DNA from: Chondrosia reniformis
Taxonomy: Eukaryota; Porifera; Demospongiae; Chondrillida; Chondrillidae
NCBI GenBank assembly: GCA_947172415.1
Contig: OX359201.1
Span: forward strand, 5,382,501-5,446,500
Reading direction: 5' to 3'
Length of the DNA stretch: 64,000 nt
A program made the position numbers and the translations under genes. Of this stretch, positions 1 to 11,879 are shown in pieces (positions within the stretch are counted from its first letter, which is position 1; each line of letters opens with the position of its first letter). The notes below the pieces were generated by a model that searched no databases, was not told the origin of the DNA, and saw only the letters and a list, made by a program, of their open reading frames with translations.

Positions 1-134
1 GAACTCCAGTCTGATGAAATCAATCCATCCCCAAATTGGCCTGGGTTAGGGAAATTCCCCTCACTAATATAATGAACTCCTCCAATGTTCCTGTATATAA
101 ACTAATACTCCCTATTTTGTTACGTATTTATTAG

Positions 135-3100
135 AGCCAGTAAAGGTTTTTGAGAATGTCTTGCAAGGAGCAGTGGCTGGAATTATCTACTTCTGCGGTC
201 ATCTTATTACTGTGTCATGGGATGGGTATGATAAGAATTGTATATCTAATCTGTCAAACAGCAGCTTATGAAGCAAATAATTCCTTTTACTCCTTTTAGT
301 ATTCTTTGTATCTGGGAGGAGAGTCCCATTAAAGCAGATGCTCATTCTCCCTCGGCATACACAGTTGCTGCTCTTGAAGGGATCTCCAGCACCAAAGAAG
401 GATATACTGGGAGTTTTGTTATCACTGGTCAGTGTCTTAGTCAGTGTTTGTTCCTATTGTAAGGGTTTGTATTTAGGTGGTAGTTCTCAGCATATACAGT
501 CCCAGAAACAGCTCTCTGGCCCAGTGAAAGAGAAGACTCTTGTATCCTCCCTCATCCAAAGCTCTCACTAGGTTTATTTCCCTAAAGGCTTCTTACTGTA
601 GAATTGATGTAGTATGTAGGAAAATGGTGTTTTATATTACTCTTGTACACAGGAGGGGCTGATAAGTTGATTAAGTTGTGGAACTGGTGTGAAAACAGTG
701 TCAAGTGTATCAAGGTGTTCACAGGCCACGAAGGACCAGTTAGGAATATTAAGACATGCGACTTGAATCATTTCATGTCAGCCGCTAATGATCAGTAAGT
801 CATAAAAGCCAGTAGCACATGGTGTAATCAACAAAATAATTTTTTTCTGTTCACCCATGTGTATATACAACATCTTCACCACCTGTCATTCATCATCTGT
901 CTTATATTTAAACACAAGTTTGTTCCTATTACATTGTTGATAAATGCCTTTGGGTTAAAATGTTCATTTCTAAAGAATTTATTGTTTCTGAAGCATGCTA
1001 ATCTGTAATTCAAATACTCCATATCATTTCATATGGATAAATGTATACTATGATAGTGAAAAAAAAAACATCTTGGAATAGGATAAGGAAATTTTTATAT
1101 TTCTTTTTTATTCAATCAAACAGCCATTTTTAGGAAAACTAATTTCATAAGTGTGAAGTGTGGGAGTCTCGGTCTGTAGTTTGTCTGTGTGTATATATGT
1201 ATTTGCTTACCCTTCATGGTACTCCATAACGTTTGTTCTTGTGATAATTACTAGAGTGGTCAAGTTGTGGGATTTGAATGAAGGAGTGTGTCGACAAACC
1301 ATTCCAGCCCATGATTCTTACGTTTATGGGTGAGTGGGCATATAATCCAAATCCTGCGTTGACTATACTAGCTATTTCCTTAATCTTCTCTCAGTCTCTC
1401 CCTGTACACTGATACAACTGGTTCCGCCTTTGTCACTTCTGGGGAGGACAGTTTGGTCAAAGTGTGGGAAGGTACGTATGTATCCCATAGTATTCCATAG
1501 CATCCCATAGCATCCCATAGTATCCCATAGTATTCCATAGCATCCCATAGTATCCCATAGTATTCTGTAGTATCCTATAGCATAATATCCCATAGTATTC
1601 TGTAGCATCCCATAGTAATTTGTATTCTATTATATCCCATAGTATCCCATAGTATTTTGTATCATCCCATAATGTGATACAACAGTAATACAGTTTACTC
1701 CATCACTTCCTCAATTTATAACTGAAGCCTCTGATATTGTAGGATAGTAGTTACACCACATCTCTTAATGTCTCTAGTGGGTGTATGTATACAGTCTATC
1801 GAGTTGCCTGCCATATCTGTTTGGTGCGTCCACTGTCTGGATAATGGAGACATTGTTGTTGGGTCCAGGTGAGTGATCATGTGAAGATCACATGACCAGA
1901 TAAAGCACTGATTGGCTGTGTGTGTGTATATATGTCATTATTACAGTGATAATGTGGTCAGAGTATTTACAAGAGATCCTTCACGAAAGGCTTCTGAAGA
2001 GGATTGTGCTCGACTGCTAGAAGAAGTGGCTAGTTTCAAGTGAGTGCCATGGCAACATGATAGCCACTTGGGAATGGTAGTGAGTAAGATATTGATTGCT
2101 TGCAGGAAGCAAGGACAGGACCTGGATCACAGTCAGTTTCCTGGACCTGAGGCACTTAAAGAACCTGGGAAGAAGCATGGAGATGTGAAAGTTATACGAA
2201 ACAACAAGAAGTCAGAAGTTTACCAGGTCAGTAGATTATCTGAGGAGAACAATGTGTATGTGCTTCATTATATCTTTGTTTGTTTATCTAGTGGAATGGT
2301 ACATCACAAGACTGGGAGCTGGTGAGATACACGTGTTCAACTTTTGGAAATTGCGTGTCTGTAAGAAGACTTAGCACAGAGAGCCAAGGACTTAAAAATG
2401 ATCAAGAAGAAGACAAAAGATTCCCAGGGTCACTGATGCATGGTGGAACAGCTGTCTGGCCCAGTGGAGAAGAAAAAGAAGACTCTTGTATCCTCATCCA
2501 AAGCTCTAACTAGGTTTAGTTCTTTTAGTATGAAGTAGATGTACGTAGCATGTACGAAAAATGGTGCATTGATTATTTACGTCAACCATATCTACAGGAA
2601 AATGGTAGAGTTTAGCACTAAGGGTTTCCACTGAACTGTGCATCCATTTCCTGTATACAGATTGGCTATGCTTCTGGTAAAGCTCCAGATAAAAAAGAAG
2701 AATCTGAAAAGCTCCCAAACGGCAAGTGGCTCTATGAAGGGAAGGTCAGTGGATGGGAGTTGCATATACGTATGTTGTGTTCATAAATCTGTTGAAGGCC
2801 TCCAGTTTAAAATATCCAATACTTATTTTGCTGATGTGTACACATGTGAAATTCTGTCAGTAAGGTATTTAATTGACTCTCCCTTAGGAATATGATATTA
2901 TAATTCCAATTGAGATTGAAGAAGACTTTGGAGTCGTAAGAAATCTTAAACTACCTTATAATAAAGACAGTAAGTGACCTTAATTTCTCATCCATGCCAC
3001 ACCCCTACCCACTCATGCCACACCCCTTACCCGCTCATGCCACACCCCTACCCACTCATGCCACACCCCTACCCGCTCATGCCACACCCCTACCCGCTCA

Positions 3101-6100
3101 TGCCACACCCCTACCTGCTCATGCCACACCCCTACCCACTCATGCCACACCCCTACCTGCTCATGCCACACCCCTACCCGCTCATGCCACACCCCTACCC
3201 GCTCATGCCACACCCCTACCCGCTCATGCCACACTCCCTCCACTTGTCCTCCTCCTCAGCTGATCCTTGGGTGGCTGCTCAGCAGTTTCTTGAGAAACAC
3301 ATGCTCCATCTCTCTCAACTAGAACAGGTAAAACCTCTTTACTTCTCTTGATTCTGTCAATTACAATTATTCCTCTTCACAGGTGGCTAATCATATTCAG
3401 AAGGTAGCAGGGCCGTATGTTTACACCAAGCCAACCGGTAGCCAGTACTCGGATCCATTTACAGGGTCAGGGAGATATCTGCCGGGGGCAAATCAACCTC
3501 AGGGCTCCCAATCGGGAACAGATCCATTTACTGGTGAGGGAGACATAAACTGGGCAGCTTGTGATGTTCAATTTCATAAAATTATAATCAGTTTGAAAGT
3601 ATTGTGAACGGTAAAAGCAAATTACAGTGAAACCTGTCTAATGTGGTCAGCTTGGGGCCAGCTAGAGAGGTGGTTAAACTATAGAAAGCCTAATATATGG
3701 CCCATTGTATCTACAATATTATTGGAGAGGTGGCTGTATTATAGTACGGCCCATTATATATACAATTTTGTGGAGACTCAAAGAATTTGTAGGTGACCAC
3801 TTTATTCAGGTAACCGCTAACACAGGTTTTAGTGTTTACATTCTTCGCTTACTAATGGTGACCCAATGCACGTGCTCTATTGTTTGCTGACATTTATGCA
3901 ACTGTTGTTCTCTGTTTATCCTTTGCATGTCCTCTGCCATCTTCGTGTGCTCGTAGGAGGGACCAGGTATCGTCCTAATGAGTCTGGCAAGGAGGAGGGT
4001 CTGCCCACACTTGGGGGAGGAAGCGGATTCACCTCTGACCCCATTACAGGTACTTGAAGAAGAAAGTGCATGGGTACATTGCATACTAGCATAGAAGCCC
4101 TCCTTTGGCGGGCTTCTCCACTACGATAAAACGATTAAAAAGAATGGTGTCTCTCCCGTACATAAATTTGAGACTGGACACTCTTCTCCGCAGCGGCGAA
4201 TTTTAGTAAATGAAATACTTCAGGTCACTTCCCAAGTGATACTCCATAATCCGTGAGAGTTAGACTGCATTTCGTCCAGAAACGACGGAGTAATGCGGTA
4301 ACAAACAAACAAGCACACAAACTCTACTGAATTATATATATAGATGATTACATATCTATATTTTAGTGTTCATGTATGTATGTATGTTTATATAGGTGGA
4401 TCTCGCTATATTCCACCAGGCATGGATTCAGGAGTGAGTTTGAGACTTGAAAGATATGGTTTCTAGGGCAACAGACTACTTTTTTCCGAGCATCTTTATT
4501 AATATGGTGCATATATACGTATACACAGTATTATGTGAATAGATTATATTAAGTACATACAGAGATATGCCTCATCATGCAACTCTGGATTTTACCCACC
4601 CATTCAAGCAAAGGGTGGAACCAAAGTTCGCTTAATGGGAACCAGAGTCTCCCCTTAGCCACTCGAGCCATAGAGAGCTCTTTCGTCCTTATTAGGACTC
4701 TTCAGTATGGCATATGATGAAAGTTTTGAGTGGCAATCTGCTGATATGTACTCCCAAAAGCTAAAAGGCTTGTGGTTTCCTTATCAGTAGTTTTATATTA
4801 AGAGATGTATTTAAGGGACGCCTTGTACTTTACTATACAGACATCTATATAATATTTGTAATGTTAACCTCTTCCTTATATTCATTTTTTACACTTCTTC
4901 ACTAGCCAAAGGTTACTTTTACTCAAGATGGAAAGAAGCTACTTCAACCAAACAAATATTATCCTGTAGTAAGATATTTGTAGTTAACCTACATACCTAT
5001 ATATTGGGGCCTCAATTATCTGTGCTTTTAATTTTTTAATCTTAGTCAGCCTTGAAAACATTTCAAAGTGCTGGTAGTGAATATGGAGAAAAAGTGTGGT
5101 CAAAGATAAGTGAACTGAATTCGACTTTACAAGAGCCGATTGCTCTCTCTGCTTCTGATCTTCTTGAGGTGTTCAGTGAGTTACCATGACTACCATGCCT
5201 ATGATATGCCACCAGTTTCTAACCAACTCCAAGCTTTCTTTCTCCCTCCCTCCCTCATGCACAGCCGTTAGCACTGGGCTCTCTGAAACTCCACCTAGTT
5301 CTAATCTGACTGGAGACCACTTTAGACTTCTTCACAGAATGCTCAACTGGCCAGTTGATAAAGTGTTTCCTGGTTAGCTGAGGGTAGATAGGCAACACCA
5401 ATATGTAATTTCAAATTTATTATCAGCCCATCTACCTATCTGTAGCTCTAGACCTACTCCGATTGGCTCTCCTTCATCCAATGGGTGGCAGTTTCTTTCT
5501 ACAAGAAGGACTGGGTAGTGAACTCTTAGATAAACTCATTCAATTCACAGTGTAAGTTATCTAGTAGGGACTGGAGATGCATGGTACTTTGTTGGACTAT
5601 ATATGTAGACAATAAGTAGTTCCCTACATCGCGCAACTTTGAATCTTGTTTCAAGTATTCAATTCTTGTATGCTTAATCTATGCACCATTAACCTATCCT
5701 TGCTCCTATAACATGCCTTTGGAGGAGGATTGATAAATGCTTGATATTATCAGTACACTCCTAGCTGTCTTTATCCCTGTAGCAGCAGTTCTCCCGAGGT
5801 TAAGAACAGCCAGGTAGCCTTTCGTTGCATAGCCAACATGTTCTCCCATCAACTAGGCGTGGCACTACTGATGGAACACAAGCAATTTGTAAGTTTGAAG
5901 CAGTTGAGTTTTGAGTGGTCAAACCTTACCACGGTCAGCTAGCACTTTCTTTCCAATTAATATATACACATACGATGGTGGCCAGTGACCCATTCATTGG
6001 TTAAGATGGCCCTTCCCACTGAAAATGGGCTAGATCTTGATTATTAGCTTGTTCTGATGACAAATGGAGCATTGCTGTGGCAATTGTAGCTCAGTGGCAG

Positions 6101-7584
6101 AGCACTGGTGGTCATAACCAGCTGTCCTGAGTTCAATTCCCAGCAATTCCTTCTTTATATCATGTTTTCCCGCTTATGTTGTTTATTCACATACGTATAT
6201 AGCACATACTATACTGTATGATTAACTGAAGTGATCATCAAACCACAAGTACTGTATTTATACCACCAGTCTATCTTGCTGTAGATATTTCAGTCGATGG
6301 ATGTCCACTTAACCTCTACTAATAGAAATATTCAGATTGCAATCTGTACAATTCTACTAAAGTTAGCATTTTCACATGTTCTGTTTTATTATTATTACTT
6401 CCTGTATTTGTTGCCATGGTTACTACTTCTATTACTTCCTTTACTTTGTTGCTATAGCTACTGCTTCTGTTTTAAAGCTAGCAGTAATAGTGAAGATGTG
6501 GTCATTGTTTTAACTCAAGCTGCAAAGGTATGCATTTATATTTGACTAGTATCGAAGGTAGGCTTTTCCGCTACGGCTAGACGACTAAGTGGAGTTCCAG
6601 TCTAATAATTCAATTCAATACATACATATGTAGATATTGAAATCTGATGATCAGGATCCTGAAGCTAAATATAGAACACTGCTAGCACTTGGAACTTTAG
6701 TAAGCCTTTCTTAATTAGTAGCTCTGTCTTAATTAAACCTGCATGTGATCAATGTACTATACATATTACGTAATAGGTTGGTCTACTAACCCTACTAATA
6801 TCAATTTCATCTATCATGTGATTTTTAAAGCCATTTACAATATTCTTATGTACTCTTGATATTAATTGAGATAATCTAAATTGTTTAATTGTCAGTGTCT
6901 TAAACTATATACCTGTAATCTTCTTGGTGTATACATCTGTGTATGTAGGAATGTATGAAGGAATGTATGTAGGAATAAGGAGTGCTTGTTGTGATCATTA
7001 CAAGAATAAAGTCTTATTGAGTGTCAGCAACATGGATTTACTAATTCTGGACATTTCAACCCGCAGGTCTTCATCAGCAATATAGCTAGAATTAGTAAAT
7101 TCATGTTGCTGACACTCAATAAGACTTTCTTCTCGTAGGAATGTATATACTAAGCTTGCACCATTGCTACAGTATAGCAATGGTACATTCATACATATCT
7201 TTTGGATGGTACGTACGTATGTCTTTCCACTCTTTGAGTGTCTGAAAATGTGGTTTGGTTTAAATCTCTTGGTCAAATGTTTCGATCTTTATCGGCAATG
7301 ATCCATCCAAAAGATTAGTTGTTAAAGGAATTCTTATTTCATCTTTCCCTTCTTGCATTAATAATGCTATATAGGCGCATATTAACAGGGATGTAGTAGA
7401 TTCTATAGCATCCAATGAGTTTAAAGACTTGACACGAACATTGATTTCAGCTCAGCATCAAAAGGTAGAGTCCAAGTGTGTACCTTTGACCTTTGACCTT
7501 TTCGGTATCTAAGGTCACATGGTTGTTTCCTCCTCTTCCCATTAGCTATCAGAATGTGCAAAGTTGCTCTTTAGCGATCTCTAA
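135..7584 (+). CDS. PLAA: PLAA / Doa1 / Ufd3-like ubiquitin-binding p97 cofactor, 5' partial
   Basis: Phospholipase A2-activating protein works with Cdc48/p97 in ubiquitin-dependent trafficking and degradation. WD40 blades are visible (LITVSWDG, DKLIKLWNW, VVKLWDLNEG, DSLVKVWE, NVVRVFTRD). A PFU ubiquitin-binding region follows (EYDIIIPIEI, KLPYNKD, DPWVAAQQFL), then DPFTG/SDPITG spacer repeats typical of PLAA, then a C-terminal PUL domain (LDLLRLALLHPM, NSQVAFRCIANMF, YRTLLALGTL, LSECAKLLFSDL stop). Exons read: 135-225, 300-412, 653-794, 1255-1329, 1395-1471, 1778-1868, 1947-2039, 2106-2226, 2292-2321, 2661-2744, 2888-2969, 3260-3327, 3383-3533, 3957-4049, 4396-4433, 4906-4968, 5046-5175, 5265-5372, 5446-5551, about 5783-5888, about 6276-6526, 6634-6699, 7375-7464, 7546-7584. 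The exon near 6276-6526 is the least certain: it reads through a hydrophobic stretch that may be an unspliced intron. The start codon and first blades lie before the window. Confidence 0.9.
498..636 (+). repeat. Dispersed repeat family A, copy 1 (intron of PLAA)
   Basis: Shares with ten other places in the window the blocks ctggcccagtg, gactcttgtatcctc, ccaaagctctcactaggttt and gtaggaaaatggtgtt in the same order. Lies wholly within a PLAA intron. Confidence 0.7.
1484..1672 (+). repeat. 10-bp minisatellite in a PLAA intron
   Basis: Tandem array of 10-bp units of the form catcccatag / tatcccatag / tattccatag between the exon ending at 1471 and the one starting at 1778. Units diverge toward the 3' end. 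The short ORF across it on the minus strand is a product of the repeat. Confidence 0.85.
2370..2612 (+). repeat. Dispersed repeat family A, copy 2 (intron of PLAA)
   Basis: A long copy showing the 5' part (ggcacagagagccaagg-like, tcccagggtcactgatg), the middle (ctgtctggcccagtggagaag) and the 3' part (actcttgtatcctcatccaa, gcatgtacgaaaaatggtg). Confidence 0.7.
2985..3236 (+). repeat. 21-bp minisatellite in a PLAA intron
   Basis: About twelve near-identical units of catgccacacccctacccgct between the exon ending at 2969 and that starting at 3260. Unit variants are cccact and cctgct. Proline/histidine ORFs in all frames here are repeat artefacts. Confidence 0.9.
6067..6152 (+). mobile_element. 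tRNA-derived SINE-like element, copy 1
   Basis: Contains an A-box-like tagctcagtggcagagc at 6087-6103 and a B-box-like gagttcaattccc near 6129-6141. A 5-bp stem flanks an anticodon-like arm (ctggt/accag), and aattg/caatt could form part of an acceptor stem. Position 33 of the anticodon loop is not T and the acceptor stem is short, so this is not a functional tRNA. The 32 bases from atggagcattgctgtgg through tagctcagtg recur inverted near 11925-11958, which marks a dispersed family. Lies in a PLAA intron. Confidence 0.6.
7010..7133. mobile_element. Hairpin element with hammerhead-like core, copy 1
   Basis: Two arms of about 38 bases are inverted copies: cttattgagtgtcagcaaca starts the left arm and its complement ends the right arm. 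Between them, on the minus strand at 7049-7077, is CTGATGA, a 4-bp stem GACC/GGTT with a TGCG loop, then GAAAT. That is the order of a hammerhead ribozyme core (CUGANGA, stem II, GAAA). A second copy with a different loop lies at 36405-36540. Lies in a PLAA intron. Confidence 0.55.
7190..7312. mobile_element. Short inverted-repeat element related to the hairpin family
   Basis: Ends atatcttttggatggta and atccatccaaaagat are inverted copies. The inner sequence ctttgagtgtctgaaaatg and the minus-strand GAAACATTTGACC recur in the element at 35270-35415, so both belong to one family. No intact hammerhead core remains here. Confidence 0.45.
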
Positions 7585-8610
7585 ACTGGAAAATCAGTAA
7601 AAACAGTGGACATTTTAAGTTGATTTATTATTTTGTGCACTAACTCTAAGTTACAATGCTTTATCCACTTCTTTACTGCCACTAAATATTGCATGCGTAT
7701 AAAAGAAGCGTCATAAATCTGTTACCAAGTTTTGGCTATTTCCTAATGAACTCAGCATAAAAGAACCAAACTACACAGAAGTTCTTCACATGAGAGAATG
7801 CAGTCATGATACCGCAATGTACCATTTTAATTCTTTTAATACCATCACTTGTTGGTTAACATTGGATGTATTTAGTTGTGTTAAATCTACATTTTGTGGT
7901 CTTTTGAACATTAGCAAAGGATCTTTGAAAGGTTTTCAGAAATAAAGAATTTAAAAACAGAAATATAATATAGCTGATCATATTGCTGTGTCACCTTTAT
8001 ATAGTGCTAAATGGGACAAGATATAGCCCTAGTTTGCTTTGCAAACTGAAGTTGGTGGCTTACTAATGAAAATATTATATACAGTACAAGTACCATTTGT
8101 ATTACTTTCATCCAATCAGTTATCAACTATGATCATGAGCCTTTGTGACAATTTTAACAAATGTAACTTTTTATTCAAAGTAACCTAGTAAAAGGCTTTA
8201 AATTGGACTCGTTGCACACTTCAGGATTAGAATAACAGTGTATTTTGTTAGTTTTCCATGGGTCAACCTGTCTATTGGCTATGCCAGCCGATCATAGTAC
8301 TGTATTAGTATTATCCAAACCTTGCTTTTGGTTATAGACGTATATATTATGAAGTGATAAGTGTTTTTTTGCATTCACTGTATTATTTCTGCTGACCTTT
8401 GGGTTGAAAAGTTATACCAATTCAATAAATGTTGCTGATGTTTAAATAGCTAGTTATCATGTGTTATGTAATGTGTGTCTCATGACGTAATGACCTTGTA
8501 TTTGTAGGAGTTGAGATAATGTTATAGGTATTACACTTATATTTTCAGTGATTGAGTAATGGTCCACCTAAAATGATATTCATAGCTTTTTATCACTATT
8601 CATGAGTCCT
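7585..8610. other. Intergenic region between PLAA and the aromatic-rich gene
   Basis: No exon-like open stretch, known repeat family copy or RNA gene was recognised. It presumably holds the PLAA 3' UTR (AATAAA near 7940) and upstream sequence of the next gene. Confidence 0.5.
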
Positions 8611-8615
8611 TCAAG

Positions 8616-8622
8616 TATAAAA
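8616..8622 (+). promoter_or_regulatory. TATA box of the aromatic-rich secreted protein gene
   Basis: TATAAAA, 62 bases before the ATG at 8684, at the spacing expected for a short 5' UTR. Confidence 0.6.
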
Positions 8623-8683
8623 CAGTGAGCCATATGTAAGTGGCTACAGCTAGCTGTCCAGGTATAGTAGCAGCAATAGCAAG

Positions 8684-11370
8684 ATGAGATCAATTCTCTT
8701 TCTTCTTTTGGCTATTACTTTGACCAGTGGTCAGGAATCATATGAATTCTTCAAGGAGTACGATACCTCAGACTTTGTAGTTGTAAGTTGACAGCTGAAT
8801 TGGAATATGTGTGATTAATTCATTAAAAGAAGATACTGACTGCTTTGCTGTGAAATAACAAGGATACCTCAACTGACTTACACTCACAAGGTGTACAGCC
8901 CTGGAGTTGAGCAGAATAATAAAGAGAAACTCTTGTATCCTCATCCAAAGCTCTCACTAGGTTTAGTTCCCTATGGGCTTTTTAATCTAAAGTACATGTA
9001 GATCGATGTCACATGTTGAAAAGTTGTGTGTTAAATTATTCATACAATAATAGCTGAATCATGTTTTCAACCCTTTTTAGAAAACCTTTGAAGTGTCTGA
9101 AGATGACTATTTTGAGAAATATTTCTACTTTGAAGCACCTGAATACAGCACTGGCTGTGCCTGGTACTATAAGGACTTCAAGATCCCTTTTGACACTGAG
9201 TTTGGTCACTTTAGGGCTAGCAGTGAGGACGGAAGACTTAGCTTTGTGTATCCCATGAAGGCGAGGTATTCAGGATATTACAAGTACACTTGTGGATACA
9301 GGAACTACTACTATTACCTCTGTGAGTAATGCTAAGTAATGAATAACATTATTGTTCTTTGCCTCTAAAGGGTTTTAATATTGAAAGGCTTAAAGGAACT
9401 GTTTTAAAATCCTAGCTTTGCTAGAACACATTGTATTAACCAATAACATCAGCTTATTCTACAACATCACTATGAAAGTGGTTGACCCTTAATCTTTTTA
9501 ATGATATAGTTCCCAACCAAGATCAGACTTTGGTCAGGCTTAATATCTCCTAGTGATTATTTCTATCACATCATAGACTTTGTATCCAATTAACTTCAAA
9601 TATTTTATCATACCTTTGGAGTTATTGACTCTGTGTCCCTATGAAGGCCCCACTATCCTTACAGTACACATGTATCTCATAATTAGTATAATTCCAATGC
9701 TAGTGTTTATACTCTGCTATACTTACAGTATACATATAATTCCAATGCTAATGTATATATTATAATTTCTTTGTACAGATGTGAAGCCATCCTCCTATTC
9801 TGACATGTATCCATTTGAAACCACAGTTAGCGATGCGTCCTTTAACAACAACTACTTGTTCAACTACGTATTTGAGGGTTACACATTTAAAAATGTCACC
9901 TTTTCCAACTTCTATGGCCGAAACATTCGATTTGTCAATGCAGTTTTTGAAAATGTTTACTTTGAGTGGGATTCCGATGCTGACCTTCCCTTTACTGTCG
10001 AATTTGTCAACACCGTCTTTATTAACACTGCATTCAAAAATGCAAAGTTTGCTGATTCGATCTTCCAAAACTGCCGATTCGTTGGAGGCTATCCAGTTGG
10101 TTTCGAATATGAACCAGAATATCAGACATCTCACTTCACCTTCTACTATCCAACCATGTACAACACATTTTTCTATAACGTGGAGTGGAATGATGCTAGC
10201 TTCTATGGTGGGAGAATTTTTAACACTACATTCTTCGAGAACAAATTTGTGCGCCAATCCTGGTACAAAGTGAAATTTGAAGGCTTCACACAAAAGTGGA
10301 TCAGCTACGATGCCTTTACCTATGAAATGTATCCATATTACTACACCTACGAGAATGGTGAATACAAGTATCTCGTGTATATGCCCGACACCGATGGACC
10401 TTTCCAAGACTACGACTATTCAGTTCGATTTGTGGATTCCAGCATGTACTTTGACAAATTTTTCTTCACCTACTTTTATTCGGTGGAATTCAGATCAAGT
10501 TTCTTCCAAGGAACTGCTTTCAGAAGGTCAGGTTTCTACTTTACCAGCTTCTTCTACAGCAACTTCTACTTTGTCCGTTACTACTCCAATGAAGTCTTCT
10601 ATAGCATGAGGTTTATTGGTGGCGAATTCAGTAGGTCTGAGATGAGGAATATGGAGGGGAAAGCAATGTACTTTAGTGATGCAAGATTCTATGACTGCAC
10701 TTTCTACTTTAAGAACTTGGCTAGTTTGTCTTTCTATCGTTCCACCTTCTCCCAATTCTACCTAAGAGGGTATGATTCTTCTGAAATAACAGATTTCTAC
10801 ATGGCTGAAACTTATGCAACTTTCTTTTACTTCTATGATTTGTTCATTACCAACTTCTACTACTATCATACCGCTTTTGACCAGCTCTATTACACTGACA
10901 GCACCTTTTTGTATGCTAAGGAGTACAATGAATATCATTATTCATATCGATATAGCGGGCAGGACTTTGGTAAATATGGTGTATGCTATTATGGGTTTGG
11001 AAGGTATGGTGGTTACCATGGTTACAGAGATGACTATTACAGACCTGGATATGGGGCAATGGAAAGGCCTGATGAGGGATACTACTATTACTACTGGTGG
11101 CAAAAATTCGACTTCTCATGCAAGAAACAGGAAGAATACGGCTACAAACACAATGGTTATGGTAGCTACTTCTACTGTGCCAGAGAATATCTAAAGTCCG
11201 ACTTCATGTTTATTTCCAATGGCGTCTACTTCAGGGGTGATTACAACATAAGACCCGAGGTTATGCAATATGACTACCCTACTGAGTATGACTACTTCAG
11301 GAGGTACTCCTACGTGCAGGAGAAGGAGCGGGAAATGACCCAGTACTTCGGCTGCTTTGAGTATTACTAA
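8684..11370 (+). CDS. Secreted Ig-like / pentapeptide-repeat protein, extremely Phe/Tyr-rich
   Basis: Not recognised as a named gene. Three exons (8684-8782, 9081-9321, 9779-11370) join in phase to 643 aa. Residues 1-16 (MRSILFLLLAITLTSG) are a signal peptide. Residues about 34-115 look like one Ig-fold domain: CAWYY supplies the first Cys and Trp, and YSGYYKYTC supplies the second Cys in a Y-x-C motif. From about residue 125 there are pentapeptide-like repeats with Phe at the centre, for example AVFEN VYFEW and TVFIN TAFKN AKFAD SIFQN CRFVG, with a second run SVEFR SSFFQ GTAFR RSGFY near residue 350. This pattern is known to form a four-sided right-handed beta helix, as in the lumenal domain of SV2. 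Residues about 510-560 are Gly/Tyr-rich (YGGYHGYRDDYYRPGYG, GYYYYYWW). No membrane segment follows the signal peptide. A structural or adhesive extracellular role is only an inference. Confidence 0.85.
8910..9040 (+). repeat. Dispersed repeat family A, copy 3
   Basis: In intron 1 of the aromatic-rich gene. Carries actcttgtatcctcatccaa, gctctcactaggtttagttc and a diverged acatgttgaaaagttgtg end. Confidence 0.65.
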
Positions 11371-11714
11371 GCGTCCTCTGGGAGCCATGGATTGGATGTG
11401 TGGTAGAACTTGCTTTAGATTGATAGCTGAACTATATAGGTCTATAACTGCTTTAACTCCTAAACTACATTAGATTTGTGATTTTTGTACAATTATTCCA
11501 ATCCAGTGAGAATACTGATATATAGAGTTTCGGATCAAAATGTTTCAGATATTGATTATTATGAATCATGTCAGTATACGCATACAATACAAACATACGT
11601 AAATAATAGCACGTATATACACTGGTGCATGTTCTTACAATATCACCATTTTTTCACAGTGAAAATTATATAAACTGTATTCCATTTTGAATTATGCATA
11701 TATACTTACATATG

Positions 11715-11720
11715 AATAAA
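11715..11720 (+). terminator. Candidate polyadenylation signal AATAAA
   Basis: AATAAA 345 bases after the stop at 11370, the first exact match downstream of the aromatic-rich gene. Confidence 0.4.
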
Positions 11721-11879
11721 GCAATTAGACTTGACTTCAATCAAAGGTAATGAAATACGTATATAACAAATACATAAGACAGTATGTGTGTACATTTGCA
11801 CTTACATGTCCCAGCAGCCATGCATAATGAATATGTAAACAAATCATTTTAAAGAGGGAAACACAATTGCAAAAGAAGC

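Noticed and set aside
2985-3236. Possible CRISPR-like array
   Set aside because: Units are contiguous with no unique spacers, and the host is a eukaryote. The same holds for arrays at 22170, 38050 and 55535.
2974-3351. Pro/His and Val/Trp/His repeat ORFs
   Set aside because: Products of the 21-bp minisatellite in a PLAA intron; only 3260-3327 is a real exon.
6085-6150. Functional tRNA gene
   Set aside because: A and B boxes are present but the acceptor stem is incomplete and anticodon-loop position 33 is G; a second diverged copy shows it is a SINE head.
9760-10407. Minus-strand 215-codon ORF
   Set aside because: Antisense shadow of the aromatic-rich coding exon, which has a signal peptide, spliced exons and repeat structure.
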